Assembly: GCF_037975245.1 (NCBI RefSeq)
Contig: NC_092563.1
Span: 2,073,001-2,137,000 of the forward strand
DNA length: 64,000 bases
Source of the DNA: Apostichopus japonicus
Lineage: Eukaryota > Echinodermata > Holothuroidea > Aspidochirotida > Stichopodidae
Direction of reading: 5' to 3'
The notes under the pieces are model-generated. The model did no database searches and was not told the origin of the DNA. It worked only from the letters and a program-made list of their open reading frames with translations. A program made the translations under genes and the position numbers. This document shows positions 11,101 through 22,972 of the stretch, piece by piece (the first letter of the stretch is position 1; each line of letters starts with the position of its first letter).

Positions 11101-12748
11101 ATGTTGTTATTTGTTAATAATTAAATAATTGCCCATTTGATCTGAAAATAACCAAAACGTAAAGTCATCGTCCTCCCTGTTCGACACACTTAACGAGTCA
11201 GGGAATTGATCTGGCTTGACAGCTTCATATTCAAAAAAACACAAACTCTTATCAAGGATTGTGACTCACTTTCCTCAGAAATATAAGCCGATGCAATTCC
11301 TGATCGCTTTAAATCTGATAAAAGGAAACCCTTCCTAAAGATCAAGACTCTTGTTGCTAAGCAATAACAAGCGAAGGGAAGGACAGTATAGTGATCCATT
11401 ACGATCTCACCATGCCGCAAAATCTAAGTAAACTTTTTCTTTTTGGGAAACAGTGTCAACTGATCTTTTAGCAATCACTCAAAACCCAGAATCGCCTTGC
11501 ACAAGATTGATCTTTAAATCATTTTAATAAAAGTTGAGCTGATTTTTCCTGGCTTGGTGCTGCCCTCAACCAACCACAAACTTTTACCCAATGAAATTGG
11601 CTTTGTTTGAAATCTAACAGTATGTGCCCTTCCTTTGATTGAATCAGCTACCATCAAGCCACAAAATCACTCTATATTGTAAATTACAGTTTCTTTCTTG
11701 TTTTTGAGTTTGAATTGATCCCTTGCTAAACATTTGCGATATCATAACACCATTAAAATCTAACTGATTTCATAACACCGCGACACCTAGTGATTTTGAT
11801 TGGGATATCCATATCAATCACACATAACCACAAGTTTGTCTTTCAAACAAATCTTAGCTCAATTTGGAAAGCAAGTTGAACTGATTCTATATAACCTGTT
11901 CTGAAATCCTAACTACAAAAACTACAAACCCTAAAGCGATGTAGATTTAGAGACACTGTAACCTGATTTGTACCAAACACAGGTTGATCTAAAACGTCTT
12001 TTAATTAATTTGGTCTTGGTTAAGTTCAACCGATTCCTCCCTGCATGTTCCTGTTCAAACCACACAAACACTCTCTCAGTAGAGTGATGTAAATCACAGA
12101 GATTTGTGACCATATTCTTTTGCTCCTCATACCAAGGGGTGAGACCAAATTTCACTGACTGTCAGACATTAAAAAATAAATGTCTTCACCTTCATTTTCT
12201 CCATACCTACAGGCGATCAAAATACACAACTTTTGAAATAAGTAAAATCCCATTCAATTTCCATTACTTCAACATGTGCTGTTCAAAATTGCTCTCATAC
12301 TTAGCATGAAGTCACACATCTCTATATAAACTATATTCATTGCACCTTACCGTTACACAACATCACTGAAATTGCATAGTCATCCAAAAAGTATCAAAAA
12401 GACGATGAAAAAACAACAACAAAAAATAGAAATATATATACAAATGTCTATATAGGAAGGGGAGGAAAAACATTTCAGTTCAGAAGATGAAAACATGTTA
12501 TTACTTTGAAAACTTTCCCCAAGCAATGGATGGTGACAGTTTCGAAATCGAGAGGTTTGGTCAATTTCTTTTCTAAAGTTGATCCTCTTTATGGTACAGT
12601 AAATTCACAGAAAGAGGAAGGCAAAATATTGGCATGATGACTTTTTATACCAAGATCATTCTTCGGTGTTATCACCGTCTCTCTCTACCGTTATATCGAT
12701 TGTCTCTGTCATGGCGAGATGAAAGAAGACGCAGCCAACCCATCCTCC
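8150..12748. other. Long AT-rich stretch downstream of DUSP22
   Basis: No recognisable protein, RNA gene or transposon end was found. The part next to 12748 is probably DUSP22 3' UTR, but no polyadenylation site could be fixed. An A-rich block (about 8940-9110) and a G homopolymer (about 9220-9242) are the only compositional features. Confidence 0.4.
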
Positions 12749-15700
12749 TCATTCTCCCTCCTCCGAGCTGTAGGCTTTGTACGGTAGAGGATAGATGAAA
12801 TCCTCCGGGTCCTGCAGCTGACTTTTAAGATTCTTGTTCCTCTCGTCTTTATGTTTGTTGTACTGCTCCAAGACGGCGTTCATCTTCTCGACGTCCGTTT
12901 TTGGTGAATACTGGGGATAACACTCTTTGATCTTTTGTTTCATCTGTAGTGAGAGATGAATTATTGCTGTATCATTAATTCACATCATAGGATGCAATGG
13001 TTACAATGGGAGTCTATAAGTGTCCATTATTTTGTTGATATAGCTGCTTTTTTAATATACTATATAATAATAATCATAATAATAATTATAATACTAATCA
13101 GCAATAATTTTTACCACGCTTAAGTGACCACAAATGTGGGAGAACCTGCAAGGGCTTATGGATGACAACTTACACGTCAGGTGGCTTCCAATTCAACATT
13201 TTAACTCAAATTTGGAATCTTTTCAATTTTAGCAAGTCATTTCAGATGGGGAAAACCGTACACTGCTCTTGGACGAAAAACCCACCTTACCCATGACCCG
13301 GCCAGATATCGAACCCGGAACCTCCCGATTGCTAAGCCTCATTGCCTTCAAATGCCACGGCCTTTATCCACTCGGCCACAGCACCGGTATCATGATGACA
13401 TGGGTGTTCATTGTCAATAGTTTCATTACTGTTGCTAAAACATTTTGTTTCTAGCTTTCACAGCTTTATGAAATAGTCAGAAGTACTTACACAATTTCTT
13501 AAGTCAGTGTGTCCCAAAATTGTGACAGTTTTTGATGTCTCCTTCACAATTTGAATCAGTGTGTAAAAGTAAGTAGGCCTGATGTTTTGATCCTAGCAGG
13601 ATCTTCTTCAGAGGCTGAAGCCTCTGAAGAAGACCCTGCTAGGATCGTTACGTCTGACCCACTTATTTTAACACATTCTCTTACACAGGCTCTTTAAAGG
13701 ATAAGCAGTTTGCTAACAGTTTATCTTTTATTTTGATTTACAATTTGATTTTCAGGTAGATATTTTATTAGTAGTTATAGTGCCTTTTAAGTTAAAGGCA
13801 TATGCCAGTGGCAAAGGACAAATGTGAGATAAACGTTAAAGAGAAAAATGTTAGTTGAAAACCCCTTCTCAATATCTTGTCCCTATCTCAATGTTAATGG
13901 AATGTAACCAATCTTGACAGGCATACTTAACAATTTCTTCTTCTTCTTTCTTGGTTTTTTTACTTTTATCGTAGAGATGCGACAGATGCACAACAAAAAC
14001 TGTCTGAGACAGAAGTAATTTTGTGGAACAATGAACATAAGCCATGGGAATATCCCAATAACAACAATGAGTGTTATTCACTAAAATGTTCACCTCATTC
14101 AGAGTGGTATGTTCGTATTCCTGTAACTGTTTCTGGAAGCCGTAGTTTGGCATGGCGACCGATCGGATGTGACGCACCACCCGAAGACAGTCGTACCAGT
14201 TCAGGTCGGAGATTGTCATCATATATGCGACGGTCACCGTAGTACTACGAGATATGCCCGCTAGACTGGTGGAATATAAAAGAATTGTATTCACGCATCG
14301 AGGGCGCTGAAATGGGTGGTGAAGGCAGGATATGTCCCACAAATGATTGAAACGATTAAAATGTTATTTGAGCTGCCATCCATTTTTTTTTTCAAACTTT
14401 CTGGCTCTGCTGAGCATCATTGGGCATGCATAGCAACTTTTGTTGACCAGTTTACATAGCATTTTGCAATAGGATAGTGGTTAAATTTTCAGCTATGAAT
14501 AAATTTGTTCATTCTATTAATTTGTTAAAAAAAATTTTCACTACTACTATTTGTATCTATTGACCATGACATGGTTTAATATACAACAGAAAAAAGTTAC
14601 CAGTGTATCAGGACATTTCCACCATTTCGTCGGCATTTATGAATAAAGGTGACGCACTGTTCAAAATACTGAATGCTGTAAAAGGAGAGAAAATGTTTCC
14701 ATTCAATCCCTTAAACTCTTGAAGAAAAAAGTTGTTTACAGTCAACAAAACAAACAATGTTCAGTCGAGTAATCACAAAGTATCGCTTACTTTCAAAACT
14801 GAATACCACATTGCCCCAATTTGATAAAAAAAAAAAAATTTACATAATTGTCAAGATATTTTAAACACATGACAACTTGAGATCAGAACTGGAAATATAT
14901 GATAAACATGAAGATTATCACTCAAACACCTTTCACATAGGTTCTTGATCCCTTCAAAGGAGGCATTTCAATTCACAGAGAAGCAGCATGCAGAAACATC
15001 CCTAAAGACTTGCAACTGAGATTCAATGTAACCATGGGTTTGGCAGATTCTTTGTTAACGAAAAAGATGCACTAATAGATCGTCTCCCTAATACAAAGTG
15101 GAGGCATTTTTAGAACTTCCAGTGAGGATGTTGTACATGAGGGCTGTCTAATGTGTAACAGAAAAAATGTGATGACTGTCTTTACTTCCTGTAAGTTATA
15201 ACTCACTTTAAGAGTGTTTAGAAATTTCAAACAGTATTTCTCAAAAGTTTGCTTTTAATAGTAGCAGTGTACATCTACACCTATGTTTGCATGTCTACAG
15301 ATGTAGTACGTACGTCTATGAATGTACCTGTACGAATGTACGCCTACGAATATATATGTTTACGATGTCTATGTTACGTCTAGGAATGTATGTATATAAA
15401 TGGTTGTCTAGGAACGTACTGCTACGAATGTAGGTCTAAAAATGTACGTCTATGAATGTTTGTCTACGAACGTACGTCTACAAATGTATGTCTACAAGTG
15501 TACGTTTGAAATGTAAGTCTATGAATGTACTTAGAAACATGATTAATCTCATATCAAACCTTATCATGACTGAGATAATTGTTTCCGACAAGAACGTTGA
15601 ATACAAATTGACCAAAATGACACACGTATTGCAAAGCTCAGTTACCAACCTTGCACCAACACCAGTTGAATGAACTCAGAGAATTCCAATCATACAAAAA

Positions 15701-18700
15701 GATGGCTTGCGTTAACTTACTGCATACAATACTAGAGTTTTCCAACACAGTTATTATTTTATCTTATTCTCATTTTGTCTTATTCTCTTTTTTAGAACCA
15801 ATTTAGTGATTTTACTTTACCTCTTTGAACTTACTGTTTGTTGCCAGTCCTGCTTTCTCTACCTCTCATTTTGAGAAGTGTATATTCCTCCTAGTTTATC
15901 AGTGAAATCTCTGTTGATCTATTCCAGTGTAGTACTAGATGGCATAATGTCTTTACTGTACTCTTTATAGGGCATGCTTGTTATGACACTCATTTGGCTG
16001 ATGAAGGTTGTTAACAAAAACAGCTACAAACTTCCAAACAAATGGTGCCTCTTGTCATCTGTCACATCAATTGTCATCTCCATTCACCCCACCCCCCTCC
16101 CGACCCCATCCAAGCTACCAAACAGTCAGGTTAAAGACCAACTATGGAGACTTTTCGATGAACATAAAATCCCACCATTTTTCATGTATGTAATCCTTAA
16201 CTGACTCCAATTACATTGCTGTAATTAACTTTACCAATTTCGGACGTTAAATAAGTGAAAAATGGGACGAAAAGTCTGCTTCTATTTCAGACATTCCTGA
16301 AACATTCCTAAGACATCAGGTGACCATGTGACGTCAACGTTTGTATACCTCACTCACAACTATACTTTTAGTGTGTAAAGTCGTATGCTTGAGCTGCCAA
16401 AAACATCAACGATATTACTCCTTTTTCCTCAAAATGTCACAATTCTGTGTTGTTGGAGGTTGCAGTTATACCTCATCCAACAAAAGCATCAGCTTTTTTA
16501 GATTTCCGAGTAAAAGAACCGACGTAAAACGCCGCAGACTTTGGATCAATTTTTTGAGATCCACGCGGAAAGATTTTTCAGCACCCGGAGTATCTCATGC
16601 CCATGAGTCCACATGCATGACCCTGCTTCTGTGTATGCTGCATATGTCTCATTCTGTGAAAATTATATACTGTCGATAGCTGTGTCGGACCATGGTCGGA
16701 CATAGCTAATGTGAAATTGACCGTAAACACGCCCTGGACGTCCTTACATGTAACATTATATCACGCAATTGACAGTAATATATTTACTGTAAGAGATGAC
16801 CGTATATACCGTGCCAAGGGTATAGCATTGTTAGTACATGTACGGTAGTTAGTTACAACTCTCGCCGGCGTTGGCTCACAGCATGTGTAAATAGCCATGT
16901 TAGGATTTATCTATTTCATTTGTTGTATTCCAGTATCGTGAGTTCCTGATACATGTGTAATATTGTCCGTTCTGTTTATTCCGACATCTGCATGGTCCAA
17001 GGAGTTAAATAAAAACGGTAGTATGTAGCGATCGGACGTTTTATTTCGTTAGTGACTGTCTTGTGATTGTGGGATGTTAGTACTGGGCAAGGCCTGTTTC
17101 AACTAGACCTAACTCTATGGAATTACACAGACTCACGGTAGTTTTTCGCCCAGGATTGAACAAGAAACGTGGATTAGGATATTCACTGCTAAATTTGTTT
17201 ATTGACAGGATACTTTTTCTGTGTTTGTATACTTTTGGATATTAAAACGAGTAAGTACTATGTAAGTATATTGTACCGTACGGACCTATTGACGCTATAC
17301 GCTATGTAAAAGATGCCTCCATTTGAGTGGAAATTTTGCTAATAAAATAAGCAATTTAACTAAAATTTCTGCTTATAATTGTCTTAAAACTTGTTGTTAA
17401 CCTTCTTGTGTTCTTGTTTTAAGCTAACAGCTTTTCAAACTCTCGAAATTGGAAGTCAAAAACAGTACAATTGTTCGCTATCTGTGTACAAACAGTGCCT
17501 ATATCAGCGTTTGATTTTCGCGGTATACAAACTTTGACGTCACACGGTGACCAGAGGCTCCTTTGGGTCAATCTCTGTTTTCAGACATTCCAGAGGTTCA
17601 TGTCACGTGACTACCCAAAATGTCCATTTTCGTGGTCGTTTTTGATGGGTTATAGTAGGTTTTCGAAGATTATTTTTTACACATGTTGATTATGGGTATG
17701 TAAACTCCTAAATTAATGGAAAATCTCAACAACAAAAATTGCCTCCATATTTGGTCTTTAAGTCTATAATTTGGACCCAAGTTTGAGCTAAACAACACTA
17801 CCATTAACTGGAATAGTAATACAGTACCTTAATCAAAACAATTTTTAATATAATACATTTACAAAAAAACTTACATGTTTTCATTGTGTTTATCTGAGGC
17901 TGTGATGCACAAGTATTCTTTTCCCTGTGAAAATATAAAAATTGCAGAATATGAGACCACAGAGAGCTAGCAAATTTCAACATTCTTGTTATTAACAAAT
18001 ATATGAAAGAGTTGCAATATCGATCTGTGACAAGAGAAGTTTCTATTGACATTTCCACTGCCAAAGTAACATTGCTAAGGTGTCAAATGAAAATCCCTAA
18101 AATGGGGAAGTATTACAATTAGCAGATGATGAATTTTGACAGGTGATCATCTTTAGTGCTCACGTCAGGTGTAGAAGGTTTTAAATTCAATGAGTTATTG
18201 ACGTGGTAAAATACTCCCGAATATTTTTATTGTCATAAATAGTTTTGTTTATAGAGAGTGCTGTTCATCTTTGAATTTGTGTAGAAATTTGCCCATTTTG
18301 CTTGTGATCCCAGATGAATTATTCCCTCTATTAGTGCACAAGATGTGTAGTTTTTTTTAGGTGTCGAGGGGAGGGGGGGGGATACCTCAATATTGAGCCC
18401 TGAGTGTCCCATACTCATTAGTTACCAGAGACAATGAAAGGAGACCCTATAACCCTGGCCATAATTTAATGCCAAAGAGATGCTTCTGATGACACAGCTC
18501 CCCTTACCAGCTAGGAATAACTTCATCATTAATCTTTGAGAGCCACGATCGTGTAAAAATCGTCTTGTTCAAGTTTGTCATATTGTGATTGTGCGTTGTC
18601 ATAGTCCACTACGAGGTTAAATCTTGGTTATCATTAGACATTTTTCAATAAAAACTATTCTGCACAACTGCCGCTGCTGAAAACAACGTCAGTAATGTTA

Positions 18701-21060
18701 AAAACTTGAATAACTTAGCAGCAACATCGCAACAGCAACATTTGTCAAAGAAAATATGTTCATTAATAACAAAAAAACAAAACAAAACAAACATGTAGTG
18801 TCGAGTCATGTTTGCAAGTTGCTCAAGTCTATAATCTTGAATACTTAGAAATGTCAACAGTTTATATCTAAAAATATAAATAAACGTTTTTCTTAACAGT
18901 TTTGGAAAGTTGTCTAACAAAACAGTTTCTATTACATACAGTAGGTTAATGGTGGTAACTGTGTTTGTTTCTCCTTTAACTTGAAGTAGCTTTATGAGGT
19001 ACAAAAACTGTTAAATGTATTTATCCAGGGGCAAGGGGACAATGCATTGTTAAAATTCAAATTGTAAAAGCAAATATTTTTTTCAATATATTTCTTTGCA
19101 AGACAAACTTTATAAAGAGGTGATGATTAGTCGCTTTGATAACGTCAAGTAAAAATAATAGTCCATCACATCTCAATTATAATTTTTTTTGGTTTATCAG
19201 TACAGTCTGTATCAAGTACATTTACATGTTCAAAGAAGGGGCGGGCTTTCAAGTCCACCATCTGAATGATTGCCAACACTTGAAGCTCACACCAACAGGA
19301 TTTCATACAAATTTACCTACAGAAGGCACCATTTTGCCAACTCAGGGTAACTAATTAACAGAGTCATAAGTCAGACATTTAAGGGGACTGCAGCATTACT
19401 GCAGCAAAGCTCCAAAGGGCATAAGTCTTTTTGCTAAACAGGTTCAAACAATAGACACTGCCGATCTGCAGAGACAATCTCTCTTGCTTCAGCCATGCTG
19501 CAGGGATTTTGCAGTGACTTTTTTAGAAACGTTTTTAGAAACGTTTCGTTTTTAGAAAGCTGGGGTAACAAGGCACCGCCCTCGCTTATAAGCAGTTTTG
19601 ACAAAGCTGATTTCTCACCTCTATTATAGGTTTGGCATTGTCATGAATGGCCAGGACATGGGTTATTTTATTCTTTTCCATTTGGTCTTTATCCTTGCAA
19701 TCTGTTGGGAAAGATGCACATGAAAAGTAAAGTTTAAATAAGTGTAAAACAACATTTTATAAAACAACAGTCCTCACGGAATTTATCACCGTCAATGTAT
19801 TTGAGAAGTGAACTTAAAGGTAATACAAGACATTTTCCCATTTTAAGGAATATATATGTAGTATAAAAGAAGGGAATGGCAGAACTAGGTAATGAATCTA
19901 GGTCCTCCTTGCCTCCCCCCCTTGTCTCTCCTCCCCATCTCCAGCACAATAGAAATAGGCAAAGTTTTCACAATTAGTTATTTCCAACATACCTCTGAAA
20001 CTTCCCAAGAAAATTCCAGGTAGGATCTGCAATTAAGAAAAAAGGACATTTTTACTCAACTTTAAGAGACAGATCAGTTTAGGACCAAAATTTCCACAAG
20101 TACTATTAAACTGATATTATCCTTTAAATGTACTTTTCCTAGAGGTTGACACCCTTTAAATTATTCTCAAACAATGAGAAGTGTAAAATTAGACAGAGAA
20201 ATGCTTAAGTGACATAAAATGCTGTGAGTTGCATTCAAATTGCTTGATGAAGTTTGAGCATGAGTGACCATTATTTGACTTTCTAGCATATTTGGCAGCA
20301 CAAAACTGATGACATTTTGAGGTACATCAGCCAAAAACATTTTCATTATGCTGTTTGTATCAAATATTATTTTATTCTGTGGATAAATGGTTTGCACTAC
20401 AAAAAACACAAATACTTTTCAAATTATTTTGCAGTGATGATGCCACTAACTCTACTGTTGCCAGATGTTTTCATAATGTTCAACAAGAGCTTTTTGTGTA
20501 TACCTTTGGGGTTTAATATGCCATCAGGATATACTGTTTACCTACTCAGTAGTATAAAAATTTACAGTTTTTTTTTCTACAAACAGTCAATTCTGACCAT
20601 CCAAAATATATATCTGTTCATATTTGTTTCATATCTTTTACATGGCTCCACAATTCACCTTCTGATTTAAGAATATAATGTAAGAGATTTAAAGGTCTGC
20701 TGTACAGACCCCAACTATATCATGCTATCATGAGATCACATAATCGACCTGCCTTGGTCGTAAAATGACCTATTTTTACCTATTAGTCTGCAACGCCTGC
20801 CACATATTTTTTTTTTGCATGAGGGTCTTTGTGTAAACGCTGTATGATTAACTAAACTGTAGAAATGAACATTTTTCCACACAGTGTGTACACAAAGAGC
20901 CTAATGGTGTTAAGAAGCTATGCAGGCTAATTGTACAGCCTGAGGTAGATTAACGACTGTGGCAGGTCGATTATGTAATCACAAAACTTTACTAGCGTGC
21001 TATAATTGGATCCAATAAAGCAGATCTTTAACTTAGTACCTCACTCATCCCTTGCCCCAT
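12749..21060 (-). CDS. DUSP22: Dual-specificity phosphatase 22 (seven coding exons)
   Basis: A small atypical dual-specificity phosphatase (JKAP/JSP1) that acts on JNK-pathway and tyrosine-kinase signalling proteins. Exons, in order: 21060-21040, 20026-19993, 19701-19619, 17924-17875, 14675-14601, 14265-14094, 12943-12749. All have GT/AG borders and their phases join into 209 residues. The protein begins MGQGMSE, like vertebrate MGNGMNK, so Gly2 can be myristoylated and hold it at membranes. The signature HCLAGISRST places Cys88 and Arg94, with Asp57 as general acid; Cys88 and Asp57 have the vertebrate numbering. Residues 8-18 read ILPGIFLGSFR. Vertebrate DUSP22 is about 184-205 residues. The last exon diverges and ends in an acidic, tyrosine-bearing tail, SSEEGE. 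DUSP15 is the close alternative, but the N terminus and catalytic block fit DUSP22 at least as well. Confidence 0.93.
13058..13386 (-). mobile_element. tRNA-derived SINE
   Basis: On the minus strand a tRNA-like head carries an A box TGGCCGAGTGG (13368-13378) and a B box GGTTCGATATC (13305-13315). The box spacing and GCCGAGTGG core suggest a tRNA-Ser or tRNA-Leu ancestor. The body follows and ends in an ATT-rich tail near 13060-13100. It lies in the last DUSP22 intron, in the same orientation as the gene. The acceptor-stem halves do not pair, so it is not a functional tRNA. Confidence 0.75.
13560..13676. repeat. Inverted pair of hammerhead-like Penelope-type ends
   Basis: Two arms of about 57 bp face each other around a GA centre (13617-13618). 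Each arm carries a CTGAAGA box, a short GATCC-type stem and a decayed GAAA-equivalent block. The unit matches the insertion at 57467-57521. Hammerhead motifs of this kind are known in Penelope-like retroelements. Both arms look degenerate. It lies in the last DUSP22 intron. Confidence 0.6.
15290..15535. repeat. Degenerate minisatellite, about 16-bp unit
   Basis: Variants of TACGTCTACGAATGTA recur across the block, many with one or two changes, giving an alternating TACG/ATGT texture. It sits in the DUSP22 intron between exons at 17875 and 14675. The 73-codon ORF at 15452 is a by-product. Confidence 0.8.
16131..17761 (+). mobile_element. Kolobok-like (TTAA) element with a THAP-domain ORF
   Basis: TTAA lies at both borders (16131-16134 and 17758-17761). 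The ends read AGACCAACTATGGAG and the inverse of AGACCAAATATGGAG. Similarity between the arms extends about 220 bp inward, including a GTGACGTCAA block near 16329 and its mirror near 17535. The ORF from 16434 reads FCVVGGC, then FRFPS and RRLWINFL, which is the N-terminal half of a THAP zinc finger (C-x4-C, conserved Pro and Trp). The second Cys-x2-His pair is not seen in frame before the stop at 16679. Kolobok transposases are known to have THAP domains and TTAA targets. The catalytic part was not found, so the copy is internally deleted or decayed. A P-type or host THAP origin is possible. Confidence 0.65.
20689..21031. mobile_element. TTAA-flanked MITE abutting DUSP22 exon 1
   Basis: TTAA is present at both borders. 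The inverted ends AGGTCTGCT and AGATCTGCT extend to about 75 bp, including ACATAATCGACCTGCC on the inner side of each arm. Ends of the form TTAAAGG resemble the T2/Kolobok family described in Xenopus. It carries no ORF. Its right border lies eight bases inside the first coding-exon intron of DUSP22. Confidence 0.75.
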
Positions 21061-22022
21061 TTTCTTTGTCTTAACAGCAAACTTCTGATAAGTGAAGAGA
21101 TTCCGATGAAAAGATGGCTGCAACATGTAATTGGTTTCAGAAAGTCAAACTATTTGATATAAAAAAGATAATTTTATGTAAATCCTATGATAGACATTGA
21201 CATCAACATTACATATAATGCAGTCATGGTAATGGGGCACTTATTACTAAATGAATGAGTTCAACCATCCTGTTGTGAGTGAAAGAATGATTGTTTCCAA
21301 TTTACCCCTCATTGTAGGGAGAAACTTTCATCCTTTTAAACTTGCAACTGGACAAATATGAAATCCCATGTTCAAAGCAACATGTTCTGACTCTAAAATG
21401 CCTGATTTTTATTCTTCTTCTTCTTAAAGGGTCCTTGATGGAGACTTTAGCACTATAGTCTCTCCTGAAGCTTTTGTACTACACTTAGTGTTACTGTTAT
21501 TGGTGTTAAGCCTAAACACTCGTACTGTACTCTAAGTCTACGTTACATTATGCTACAATATGGAAAGTGGCACATAGCCTACTGTACATTAGGCTGAGAC
21601 TATGCTAGTTTTAGTAACTAATCTGGGTCATTCAGAAACTGACTGAAACAACATAAATTCCCTTTAACCATTACTAAGTGTCTCGTTCTTTCGTGGTGTG
21701 ACGTGTGTGCGCAAATCCATGCAGCGTTACTACAGTTCGCGGCTGGTAGCCTAATGCACAACAGGGACTATGTAATGTAGTGAATGAATGTCGTGCAACT
21801 GATACCAATGCAAATTTCAGACGACATTCCAAGAATAATTTAACTAGTCTCTCCACGCTGTTCGTGAACAATACTTTACATAACCTCAGGATTATTTTCA
21901 GCAGGTACGACTCTCTTGGAACTGACCTTTCCACATGAACCAACAAAGGTTCTTTTTGTAAACGAACGTCGTCCTTAAGTTGTGTCCCACATTTCGTAGG
22001 TTGCCAAGTGCGATTTACTCAC

Positions 22023-22048
22023 CTTGGTAGGTCAGCATTCGGGGACAT
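22023..22048 (-). other. DUSP22: Putative DUSP22 5' untranslated exon (3' part)
   Basis: On the minus strand CTACCAAG is followed by a consensus donor gtgagtaaat at 22022. A pyrimidine-rich acceptor ending cttatcag precedes 21084, so a non-coding first exon would join to 21084-21040. The upstream limit and transcription start are not visible. The exon contains an ATG (22048), but that frame does not join in phase with the coding exon. Confidence 0.5.
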
Positions 22049-22053
22049 TCTGA

Positions 22054-22639
22054 CAGTACTAGCTTTACTACGATATAGTGTACAGCTGCATGCTCAGTAC
22101 ATTGTGAGTTTTACTGGAAACGCTGGTCAAAGTGCAACTGATACTGATATCCATTGGAATGAAAACAGAAGGTGCGGGTAGTGCACGATGTTCATTGTAT
22201 ATGTTTGGAATCGCTCCACTCCTCAACCTACATGATCATTCAGTGCAGGTACATTTCACATTGTTATTGCCCGACACAATCTATGCAACTACAGTAACTG
22301 CTTTCAAAAGGTATATTAAAGTGTATTGTGTAACTAATTCACGTGCTACAAATATTATCAGCCTCATTACAACGATGGCTCGGGCCATAGTGTTGGGGAG
22401 CAATTAACGAGTGCCCTTTGGCGTTTACTTACTTTTTGTCTCAAATCGATGGTAGTGTTAAAACCAGCAAGCTCTCGGGACTCTCGGGAATAGTTCCCGG
22501 ATACTGAGCCCTCTGACGAGATTGCGGTCGTCGAACATGCTACGGCCCTGGAACGGTGCCTCGTAAGGACCGGACGGGCACTAGGACAGATACAACCGGT
22601 CCCAGTGCCCCCGATATGTAAGGGGCTCCAAATATCCCT
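22054..22639. other. Intergenic stretch, probable DUSP22 promoter side
   Basis: Nothing coding was recognised. GC content rises near 22440-22620, where TCTCGGGA-type motifs repeat. A 91-codon ORF at 22132 has no supporting evidence. Confidence 0.35.
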
Positions 22640-22860
22640 AACCGAAGTCCCAGATCTGGGCCAGTTATAAGAAAATCCATATCTGGAATATCAACCTGGG
22701 GCAGATTTGCTCCAGATCTGGAATTTATATCCAGTTATATGGCCAGATAAAACTTTATCTGTATATCTGGAATAATTGTATATCAAGTATATCGCTTTAT
22801 TATATGGCCATATAAAGGCTTTGTATGGCCAGATTAAACCAGATCTGGGATTTCTGTGAG
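22640..22860. mobile_element. MITE with CCCAGATCTGG ends
   Basis: TCCCAGATCTGG at about 22649 and CCAGATCTGGGA at about 22842 are inverted and each is self-complementary. The interior repeats ATCTGG and TGGCCAGAT several times. The exact borders and target duplication are unclear. Confidence 0.5.
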
Positions 22861-22927
22861 GGAAGACGTCAGAAGGGAAAGGAGGACGAAGTACATATCC
22901 ATAGAGTTAATTTAAACATTGTAATTG

Positions 22928-22972
22928 TTGTTTTGATTTTCATCAGCTTCAAGCTGATGAAAATCAAAACAA
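22928..22972. repeat. 22-bp perfect palindrome
   Basis: Bases 22928-22949 and 22951-22972 are exact reverse complements around a single C. The core is CAGCTTCAAGCTG, flanked by GATTTTCAT and its mirror. It could form a cruciform or an RNA hairpin. No function is evident. Confidence 0.95.

Noticed and set aside
13240-13386. A functional tRNA-Ser or tRNA-Leu gene
   Set aside because: The A and B boxes are present, but the acceptor stem does not pair and a SINE body with an ATT tail follows.
22023-22048. Coding start at 22048 for DUSP22
   Set aside because: The frame from that ATG ends in a phase that does not fit the MGQGMSE exon, so the exon is treated as untranslated.
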